Assembly: GCF_902459465.1 (NCBI RefSeq)
Contig: NC_047062.1
Coordinates: forward strand, 28,142,673-28,206,672
Direction: 5' to 3'
Source of the DNA: Asterias rubens
Taxonomy: Eukaryota > Echinodermata > Asteroidea > Forcipulatida > Asteriidae
DNA length: 64,000 nucleotides
Translations under genes and position numbers: made by a program
In this document: positions 55,584 to 64,000 of the stretch, one piece after another
How the letters are laid out: the number at the start of each line of letters is the position of its first letter
How positions within the stretch are numbered: position 1 is the first letter of the stretch
Notes under the pieces: model-generated
The model's database searches: none
Told to the model about the DNA's origin: nothing
The model's input: only the letters and a program-made list of their open reading frames with translations

Positions 55584-57003
55584 CTGTAAGGAACAGTGAA
55601 GACAATTGATTTTGTTTTGACAATCTTCAGATTCTTTGACTGTCACCTTTTTTTTTTTGGGGGGGGGGGGAAGTCTACCTCAATGGTCTGTCACGCTGAG
55701 ATTGTTGTCCCCCAATGGGAAATAACATGAACTGAACGAGGTTGATTTAAAAGAGGGTGCTATTGACATTTTGAGTCATTGCCTAAAAGGTAAGACTTCA
55801 CAATGAAAATCTCAAACGGAATTTCTGGTTATAAAAACATTTCTATCTCCGTGTAAAAACTAACAGTATTTGCCCGAAGGAACCAAAGCGGTTTGCAGTG
55901 CTAAGATTCGGTGTAGTGTAATTGCATGACACTGCCATTGACAGGTACAATTTACTATTAGTGTTGGTCAAACAAGCAGCAACATAATAATATCCATAAC
56001 TATCATTCTGAATGTCCCTCTAGACTTAACGTTCTGGCTTTTATTGATAATGGGCAAGGTATTGTAGACTCACTAGCACTTTCGTATCTTTCAAGTTTTT
56101 AGATGTGGCTGGAGAAGACGACTGTAAAGAATAAGTTTTTAAAAATGCGTTAATTTCAAAAGCCATGCAGATCTTTGGCTCTTTGATTAGAGCTTTATGA
56201 CAATGTCGTAGGCTAAACTGATCTCGTTCTGAAGTCCGTTGCCAGTTAATAGCTAGGTCCCCAGCCAGGTGAAGGGCTGCGATGCCACCATCAAGGTGAG
56301 CTGGCAGTCAGTGTACGGCAATAATAAAGAGTTATTGTACAGAACTTTATCACTATTTGATTTTCAACAAGCAGCACCTTATAATTAGATTTATGAGACA
56401 ACATAGCACACTGGACAATATTGGTATAGTTGCCAAAGACCAGTATTCTCACTTGGTTTATCTCAACATATGCATCAAATAACAAACCTGTGAAAATTTG
56501 AGATCAATTGGTCGTCGAAATTGCGAGAGAAAAATGAAAGAAGAAACACCCTTGTCACACGAATTGTGTGCTTTCAGATGATTGATTTCGAGACCTAAAT
56601 TTTTTAATTCTGAGGTCTTGAAATCAAATTCGTGGAAAATTACTCCTTTCTCGAAAACTACGTCAGTTCAGAGGGAGCCGTTTCTCACAATGTTTTATAC
56701 TATCAACCTCTCTCCATTACTCGTTACCAAGTAAGGTTTTATGCTAATTATTTTTAGTAATTACCAATAGTGTCCACTGCCTTTAAACGATTGCTTACTG
56801 CATGGTGCAAATTCAACAGCCACTGTCAGAAACACTAGAGGCAAGTAGGCTATATGCTGCCACCTAGCGTCTTGTAGTACGCATGCGTGTTGTAGTACCA
56901 CTTACCACACCTTGTTGCCAAGAATCATATAAAGATAATGCCATAACAGCTCCTTTTTTCGGATCGACTGCTGGATCCGTGTAGCTGTAACGAAAAAACT
57001 TGC
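55478..57003 (-). CDS. PDZ/trefoil gene, copy B, 3' exons f-h
   Basis: Three exons with the same borders and phases as copy A: 57003-56906 (identical to A), 56121-56074 (SSSPATSKNLKDTKVL) and 55583-55478 (QFPQYMTGNNIPPDAHFWYT then LIVKGAFTMQSMIAP). The upstream PDZ exons should lie beyond position 64000. Between A and B the last two exons show 14 replacement and 1 silent base change by hand count, which suggests a working paralog under diversifying selection. A weak candidate last exon, 54979-54915, would give GKHRAAGTFTMKECHPKHSC then V and stop; its acceptor lacks a good pyrimidine tract. Confidence 0.72.
56074..56121 (-). CDS. PDZ/trefoil gene B, exon g
   Basis: SSSPATSKNLKDTKVL; acceptor TTCTTTACAG and donor GTGAGT as in copy A. 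Acidic residues of A (E, E, E) are replaced by S, K, K, changing the local charge. Confidence 0.65.
56430..56787 (-). repeat. GGCAGTGGACAC dispersed repeat, antisense (copy B)
   Basis: Counterpart of 27428-27806, ends GTCCACTGCCTTTAA. Confidence 0.8.
56906..57003 (-). CDS. PDZ/trefoil gene B, exon f
   Basis: Same 98 bases as 27925-28022, coding FFRYSYTDPAVDPKKGAVMA then LSLYDSWQQGV. Donor GTAAGT at 56905-56900. Confidence 0.8.
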
Positions 57004-57372
57004 CTGGGGGACAATCAGAAAGCAAAAAATTCGCAGCTCTTTAATGAATAGGAGATTATACAAAATTAGTGAAAACCGACGATTGTCTGAGTTGGGTTAT
57101 TTGAAATGATAGACAAACAGCATAATAATAACGAGGTGAACTCTGGACTGTTCCATTATAGTTGAAAGGAAGGATATTCAATAGTCTCTCTGCACATGAC
57201 GCCACACTCTTAAACAGTGCCCTCTTGCACCGAGGCAAGGAAGGCAGATCATTTCGCGTACCCCAATAGCCTGAACGTCTGACGTCATTCTTCAAGGCTC
57301 GAGAACAACGCCAGAGACCGGCATCAAAAACTGCGTGTGGTTTAACCTTCGATTTCATTCATTTCACATAGG

Positions 57373-58051
57373 GGGTGCGTTCGTTTAGCTTCCCTGGGTC
57401 ATCCCCGGTCTGCCCCAGTGCGTTCAAATAGCTTTTGACGTCATTTCAGGGGCTCACCCAGGTCAGCCCCAAGTGCCCTGCTTGTGGAGTTGGTCACTTT
57501 GGGGCTGACCCCAGGCAAAAGACGTCACTAAAGAGAGCGGTGAGTGGTCATTCGTTTAGCTCTTGTCATGGGCTCACCCGAGTGAGCACCGCGGGGTAGA
57601 CCCAGGGAAGCTAAACGAACGCATCCAGATATACACAGTCAAATTCTATTGCGGACTTGACCGCAGTGACTATTTGGGCATTATGTCACTGCACGTTTAA
57701 TCATATCATTGTATCCAATGGAATCATTGGATCTAGCGACATGGACCTGTCTTTATCCTTGCGGAAAGACAGGGGCCCAGTCTACTCACCCCTAGACAGG
57801 GCCCCTGTCAATGGGTGTACGTTTAGCTTCCCTGGGTCGACCCCGGTCTGCCCCGGTATGTTCGAATAGCTTTGACGGGGCTCACCTGGGTCAGCCCACA
57901 GTGCCCTGCTTGTGGAGTGGGTCACTTGGGGTGACCTGAGGTCAGGCCGTCACCACGAGAGGGCGAGTGTGATCGTTCGGTTAGCTCTTGTCAGGGGCTC
58001 ACCCGGGTGAGCACCGCGGGGTAGACCCAGGGAAGCTAAACGAACGCACCC
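57373..58051. mobile_element. MITE pair with GGGTGCGTTCG ends (copy B)
   Basis: Counterpart of 28390-29068, nearly identical. Confidence 0.75.
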
Positions 58052-59413
58052 TATGTACAGTACACGTACTTGTATGTATTGTTGCCACGTAGGAGTCGAC
58101 TGCGTGAAATGAATGTAGGTGAAAGGTGAAGATGGACGGGGATTGACCTACGCTAGCGGCCACTCTCTGTGGCGTTATTCAAGAGCCTCGATGTGTGACA
58201 TCAACTATTCAGGCTAGTTGGCCCCTACCTAGACTGGTCCCCTGCCCAATGATTTAAATGGAAACATGCTGTGACGTTAGCCTTTTTTGATCAGTGCTTT
58301 GAGTGGTCCGAGGTGGAGTTGTATCGACTTGCACTTTCGACCGCTGCACGCAACGTATACAATCGATCATTTGCATACTCGATGCGGTGTTGTTTTGTTC
58401 ACTAGCGGTACGTGTGAACTGACTGCGAAACTTTACGGATGAAACTGTGCCCAGTAGGCAGAAAACACATTTTAAACAGCCAATAAAGGATGATCTCAAT
58501 ATTTCAACTGTTACCTTTTTATGGCCAAATAGACATCGTAGATACAAACGTTAATAACCATTTTACTCTCAAAATTTGCATTTAGTAATAAATAGCTCGA
58601 GTCAAAAATGCACTCGGCCGCGCGGCTTTTTCAGCCAAGAGTAAAAAACAGCTTATCTATTATAATGACCCCTTGACGCCAGTTACGATTTTCTCCTAAT
58701 TGGGTAAGAACTAGGTGCACGAGTGATGCTTCGTGCACAGGACCGCAATATGACAAGCGCGTCATTCTGCACGCGCATTGAATATGAAATACACGTTTGA
58801 TTTTTGTTTTTATCGAACGCTCACGCGATGCTGTTTGTTCAACTTACAAAATGGCCGCACAAACACACGCTGTGAGATGACACTTTTGTCAACTGAGAAA
58901 ATGGCCGCCTGCGCGCATGCCGGAGCGCGTATATAGGCCAGTGCGCCCTCTAGTTCTTATATATAACTCTTTGGTTTGAACACAGTTCTCCAGCTTTGGC
59001 AAACTGAGGGCGCTATTTTCTACATCGAATAGCCGCCACTGACGTTACGATTCCTTTGTCGCGCGGGTTTGTTTGACCCCGCGTTTTTCAGAAATTTGGC
59101 TTGGAGTGTTCTAGAGAAAAACCCATTGTTACCATGTTTTAACGTGAGGTAAGAGACTCATTGTATTTTTTGTATGTTTCCTATGGACTCCAGCTATTAG
59201 AAAACTGTTATATCTATATATTTGAGATCATCCTTTAATGGCTGTTTTATATATTAGAGATCATTGATTTGGATACTTCCAAGTCGCACATTCAGGGGTT
59301 ACAATGAGGACGCTGTTTGACCTTATTGAGGGCGCTTTGGGGCGTGTGACGTCATATGCACCACACGTACACATTAATGTACAATTTGGTCACAACACTG
59401 AAAATATTTTGAT

Positions 59414-59455
59414 ACCTGAAATTTTCGACCGACACTTCGGTCTTCATCAGCAGGT
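59414..59455 (-). ncRNA. Hammerhead-like ribozyme motif, PLE terminal repeat B-left
   Basis: Identical to the A-left motif: ACCTG, CTGATGA, A, GACCGA-AGTG-TCGGTC, GAAA, ATTT, CAGGT. Confidence 0.45.
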
Positions 59456-59899
59456 TGACGCGGATGTTGAACCTATGACCTTGCGGACACGTGATCCCAA
59501 GACCGCGTCATAGACTCCTGGTAGCTTGTATCGGCCCCCGTCTCGGTTCAGGGAGGGTTTGTAGGCTCTGATGTATAGGTTGCCTCCTTAACTCCCATTT
59601 GGAAGTATCTTGCGTCTCTGTCTAAAATAGTTACTTTGGAAATGTCTACATGATGGCCAGGTGACCCTATGGATATGTGTTGGGAAACCTCCGAAGAGGA
59701 CGAACTGGGCGGCAGTGCTTCTTGAGCGATCTCCCGGTTTCTAATTCTCCGATGTAGGTTTCCGTACGTTGGCCCTGTTTGGTCTGTCCTTGACAAGGAA
59801 TTTGGTAGACCACTTCCGTAGACCACTTCTTGGCTGTTTTGTCCTTAGGTGATACGAGGAGTTGTCTTAAGGTAGTTGTGGGTTGGAAACACGTTTTAA

Positions 59900-60639
59900 A
59901 GTCACCTGGAAGTGGTATTTTGTCAAAATAAAGCTTTTGTCACTAAAATATGTGTTTCGATGAGTGGAATATGAATAAACAATTAACTAAGGTTTAAAAA
60001 AAAATTAGTTTCCATGTTATTTACATATTTGAAAATAAGCTCGACCCGAGAGGGCGCTGTTCGTGACGTCAATCGAGGCGCGATGAATCGCATGCAGTGC
60101 AAACACAAGATAGTGACGCTTGGTGCAAGCTAAAAACATGCCCTCAAAGTTGAAACAATACTTGATTTTTTTCAGGTTAGGCAAATGGCCCTGAAGGTTC
60201 GTTTTACGTCTTTCAGGTACCTTCTTCGAAATAGATAAGATTGCGTTATGTTTTAGAAAAGAACTTTTCTCTTCATGTCAAAATGTGTAGTGTATTCCGG
60301 ATTCTCGAAGCACGACGGCTTAGTTTGTTTGCTGCATCCAGCAGCAATACACCTGGTCGACATTGCCGGAAAAATGCAAGAAAAACCTTTTTCGAAACGT
60401 ACAAACTCACGACTAGACTTGAATGTACTTGCACGTACGTGTATTCGATGTTCGATCGAGGCAAATTCTGCCTCGATTGAGGTCACAAAAGGGGTAGGCG
60501 GAGTCACCCCCCACACAACTTTATCTATTTTTTTTAAAACATATCAATCGTTAAAAACAATTACTCAAAAGTTCAATTTATTGTTCAGTAACATATACTC
60601 TAATGTTTGAAGAAAAACAAATTCTATTTCCAGGTGACT
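59900..60639 (-). mobile_element. Kolobok-type element with THAP remnant (copy B)
   Basis: Counterpart of 30917-31654; TTAA at 59896-59899 and 60640-60643; same MSTRCIAAGCSKQTKPSCFE start. Confidence 0.75.
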
Positions 60640-61328
60640 TTAATATTGTATGAAGCAAAGATTCTTATAAGGGCTTCTGATGTCCCTTTGATGTATGGGA
60701 GGACCACCAGTGGTTTATTCTTTCTTGACAGGTTGTTGGATGTTCTTAGTTTTAGTGTTCTTCGGGTTGGTGACCCTCTTAAAGGCCCACTTAAAGGATA
60801 CCACCCTTCTGTACAGATCGGTGGATGTGACGCTGTTCGTTGTCCTTCTCGATCTCGTTGGTGACGATGGAATCAGCCCCATGATTAAGTGTTCTGATGA
60901 CACCCAATTTATGTTCAACTGTACTGGGTGGTTGGAACCAAAATGTAGATACTGGTCTGTGTGAGTAGGTTTGCGGTAGCTTGTATTTCTTAACTGCCAT
61001 CCTCATGAATCTTGGTCAGTGTGTCTAGGAATGCAAGAGATTTGTTGTCCTCTCTTTCGATGGTGAATTTGATGTTTCGGTGGTGAATTTGATGTCAGAA
61101 TCCAGAGAATTGAGATGCTCTATGCTGAATTCCTCAGCGTGTTGCTTTTTCAGTTTGGTGAAGATGTCGTCTACGTACCTATACCACCAGGTTGGTGGGT
61201 GGGGGGCTGTGGAAATGGCTGACTGTTCTAGCTGTTCCATGTAGAATTTGCATATGATGGGTGACACTGGCAATCCCATGGCCACACCATGTATTTGTTC
61301 GTAGATACGTACCATTGTACACAAAATC

Positions 61329-61786
61329 GGTACAACACAGGCATGCTTTGAGGAGTTGGACAACCTGGTACAAACACAGGCATGCTTTGAGGAGTTGGAC
61401 AACCTGGTACAACACAGGCATACTTTGAGGAGTTGGACAACCTGGTACAACACAGGCATGCTTTGAGGAGTTGGACAACCTGGTACAACACAGGCATGCT
61501 TTGAGGAGTTGGACAACCTGGTACAACACAGGCATACTTTGAGGAGTTGGACAACCTGGTACAACACAGGCATGCTTTGAGGAGTTGGACAACCTGATAC
61601 AACACAGGCATGCTTTGAGGAGTTGGACAATCTGGTACAACACAGGCATGCTTTGAGGAGTTGGACAATCTGGTACAACACAGGCATGCTTTGAGGAGTT
61701 GGACAACCTGGTACAACACAGGCATGCTTTGAGGAGTTGGACAACCTGGTACAACACAGGCATGCTTTGAGGAGTTGGACAACCTG
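61329..61786. repeat. 38-bp VNTR, 12 units (copy B)
   Basis: Same unit as in copy A. Variants: GCATAC in units 3 and 6, an extra A before unit 2, CTGATAC near unit 8 and AATCTGG in two units. Confidence 0.95.
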
Positions 61787-61897
61787 ACAAGGTGAAAGGC
61801 ATGTTCTTTCACTCAATCTTGTATCTTGTTCAAAATTAATTTGAATGACAGGGAGTGCTTTGTCAACTGGAACGGAAGTGAACAGAGCTGTGACGTC

Positions 61898-62862
61898 ATA
61901 ATAATAATAATAACATGCATTTATATAGCGCTTAATACAAGGTCTCTAAGCGCTGAACAGGAAGTGTAAGAAAACAAAAAATTACAATTAAAAGTGGGAT
62001 GAAATAGCAGCAACTGAATAGACTAGATGGATTTAAATAAGTGTGTCTTTAGAGCGGTTCTAAATGAGTCCAGTGTAGTTGAGGCACGGATGTGAAGATT
62101 GTTCCAAAGAGTGGGAGTGGCGATTGAGAAGGAGCGATTTCCCCAGCGAGTGCGGGGGATAGGACCAGAGTTGAACTCCAGGTGGGCGGTAGATGATGAT
62201 CGGAGAACACGAGTTGTACATGTAGGTTGCTTTTTTGGAATAAGTAATTCTGAGATATATTTAGGGGCTAGACCATGTTTAACTTTGTAGGCAAGAGTGA
62301 GAACTTTAAATTGGATCCTTTGAGACACAGGGAGCCAGTGTAAGGAGCGCAGAACAGGAGTGATGTGATCTGATTTCTTTGTGCGAGAAACTAGACAAGC
62401 TGCTGAATTCTGTATACGTTGGAGGGGAGCAATGTGGGATTGAGTAAGGTTGATGTAGAGACTGTTGAAGTAATCGATGTGAGATGTAGTGAAAGCATGA
62501 ACCAGTCGTTCAGTGGTACTTTGGTCCAAGTAGCGTCTAAGCTTTCCGATTTTGTGATTTCCAAAGGCAGAGGAGCAACATGTTTTCTTGATGTGTTGTT
62601 GTAGGGTTAATTGGTGGTCAAGGGTGACTGCAAGATCTCTAACCGTCTTTGATGGGGTGATGTTGTCGTGGACAACGGATATGTGTGCAAAAGGTTGTGC
62701 TGTTCGGAACTGTGAGGTGACATGGAGTACTTCAGTCTTAGATGAGTTTAGCTGCAGACCGTTCTGGCTTGACCTGATAGCTGCTTCATGGACTCAGTGT
62801 GCTCACTCTGCTTGAGTATGACGTAAAGCTGTGTGTCGTCAGCGTATATACTGCGTGGTGAA
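61898..62862 (-). pseudogene. CR1/L2-type LINE fragment in the PLE (copy B)
   Basis: Counterpart of 32721-33680, same 168-residue open C-terminal part with one substitution (SFKTAL to SFRTAL). Confidence 0.85.
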
Positions 62863-63137
62863 CATCATACTGACCTCAGCGATTCATCTTCATCCACTCT
62901 GTAGTTCTTAATGATGCCTGCAAAGTGTTTTGAGTTGACCATGTGATGTGCTGTGTCTCCTACTAGTGGTGACAATATCCCTGCTAGGAGCTTGGCAAGG
63001 TTGTATAATGCACTTGATGGTTCCTATGCTGCTAACCATAGGCCTGAATGGGATGTTTTGTTTGTGTATCTTCGGCAAACAATACAATTTTGGCGGTGTC
63101 TGTGTGGTGAGGTATAGCTGTCGATAATCAATCCAAT

Positions 63138-63279
63138 AGGAGACTTTCCAACACTAGGTGGCAGCAGACATACCGGGTAAATTTCCATTGTTTACGTAGT
63201 TCTGAACATGCGCATAATTCTGAGAACAATGGATTTACCCGGTAAGTCTGCTGCCCTCTATCGTCCCAGAAAGTCTCCC
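63138..63279. mobile_element. Copy-B-only hairpin MITE with AT target duplication
   Basis: AGGAGACTTTCC at left and GAAAGTCTCCC at right; the inner GGCAGCAGAC / GTCTGCTGCC and TACCGGGTAAAT / ATTTACCCGGTA also pair. Copy A has the empty site CCAATTAATTC; here AT is doubled (63136-63137 and 63280-63281). Confidence 0.88.
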
Positions 63280-63543
63280 ATTAATTCCCATTTTCTTTTC
63301 CAGATTTTGTAGAATTGCTACCAGTTCTTTCTTGTATTGATGTGTTGGGTCTTTGGTACCTAGTTTCCTATATGTAGCTTTGTCATTGACTAAAGTTTCA
63401 CATTTATGTTGATATTCATCAGAGTGTCCAAAACAACTACAAGTCTACATTTATCAGCCGGTAAAATCTGGATGCTCCCATGAGTCTATGACGCGGTCTT
63501 GGGATCACGTGTCCGCAAGGTCACGGGTTCAACATCCGCGTCA

Positions 63544-63585
63544 TCCTGCTGATGAAGACTGAAGTATCGGTCGAAAATTTCAGGT
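63544..63585 (+). ncRNA. Hammerhead-like ribozyme motif, PLE terminal repeat B-right
   Basis: CCTG, CTGATGA, A, GACTGA-AGTA-TCGGTC (one U-G pair), GAAA, ATTT, CAGG. Unlike A-right, it keeps the U at the expected cleavage position. Confidence 0.4.
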
Positions 63586-64000
63586 ATGAAAATATTTTCA
63601 GGGTTGTGATCAAGAGTTAAACCAAATTGTATCTAAATACCAACACAGATGAACTTTCACGCTAGACACATTAATGTATTTTCCTGCGTTACAGCGTATA
63701 GCAGCCAAATATTGTGTGTTGGGCACTAGCAAGCGCGTAAGCTTGTAAATAATTTGGTATGCATAGCCAATGTTGGGCTTGGAATGTAGCACAACACAAG
63801 GTGCGCCGCTAGGCCAGGGCGCCACAACAGTTAGAGAATGTTTTTTAAAAATATATATTAGGATCATTCTAGCCCGCGAACACCGTTCTGCTGGGATAGT
63901 TTAATTTTAAAATTGAGTGAATCATGATTGACTCTTAAGAAATTTAATAAGATGATATAAACCGGACAGAGATTGGAAAACGGTTTCAGAAGATATTACA

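Larger units (their letters stand above)
59370..63630 (-). mobile_element. Penelope-like retroelement (copy B)
   Basis: Same layout as 30390-34310: YRYVDDIF at about 61175, GVIRTLNHGADS at about 60890, GIY-YIG-type end at about 59550-59830, inverted ends at 59390-59515 and 63480-63600. Contains the same LINE and Kolobok-type insertions, a longer VNTR and one extra MITE. Dead. Confidence 0.85.
43246..64000. repeat. Tandem segmental duplication, copy B (runs off right edge)
   Basis: Same order and orientation as copy A. Extra in B: the 6.3-kb block at 45737-52064, five more VNTR units and a 142-bp MITE at 63138. Missing from B: the LINE at 21033, the MITE at 23046, the 550-bp block at 20420, the 707-bp CCGG insertion and the TAA microsatellite. 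Many independent differences argue against a simple assembly echo. Confidence 0.88.

Noticed and set aside
61025..61816. Long minus-strand proteins with CPTPQSMPVLYQ repeats in three frames
   Set aside because: The 38-bp VNTR has no stops in any frame; only the flanking reverse-transcriptase part is ancestral coding DNA.
43246..64000. Copy B as an uncollapsed haplotype of copy A
   Set aside because: Not fully excluded, but the copies are in tandem on one contig, differ by many large insertions and show uneven divergence with clustered replacement changes; true duplication is the better reading.

Overview
This is animal (eukaryotic) nuclear DNA, not bacterial. Real coding sequence is split into short exons with GT-AG introns, all on the minus strand, and most of the window is transposon debris: a tRNA-derived SINE, CR1/L2-type and other LINE pieces, Penelope-like elements, Kolobok-type TTAA elements, many hairpin MITEs and minisatellites. 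The mix, especially a dispersed ~370-bp repeat beginning GGCAGTGGACACTATTGG that I associate with sea-star genomes, suggests an echinoderm, probably an asteroid. That taxon call is from memory, not from a search.

Layout. (1) 1-9.5 kb: the 5' two-thirds of a sorting nexin gene of the SNX5/6/32 type (minus strand; seven exons assembled in frame; the rest of the BAR domain lies off the left edge). (2) 9.5-15.9 kb: no gene found; a 24-bp minisatellite, a Mutator-like MITE and a large element with satellite-like repeats. (3) 15.9-43.2 kb and 43.2-64 kb: two head-to-tail copies (A and B) of one segment, with a unit of about 27 kb. Copy A carries a multi-exon gene (26.5-37.65 kb, minus) for a protein with a PDZ-like domain followed by a region that looks beta-trefoil/interleukin-1-like. 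Copy B carries the 3' exons of its paralog, whose 5' exons lie off the right edge.

The two copies date the mobile elements. Shared, hence older than the duplication: a Penelope-like element with inverted terminal repeats that contain hammerhead-like ribozyme motifs; inside it a CR1/L2-type LINE, a Kolobok-type element and a 38-bp VNTR (7 units in A, 12 in B). Found in one copy only, hence probably younger: a truncated LINE and a 0.5-kb MITE in A; in B a 6.3-kb block carrying a transposon with a DDE transposase gene and an intact three-exon SAP-SWIM-YqaJ nuclease gene (ISL2EU-like), and a 142-bp hairpin MITE with an AT target duplication.

The points most worth following are: the PDZ/beta-trefoil gene pair, whose last exons differ almost only by amino-acid replacements (14 replacement against 1 silent, hand count) while the adjacent exon is identical; the two-gene nuclease-carrying transposon with an apparently intact nuclease; and the four ribozyme-like motifs.
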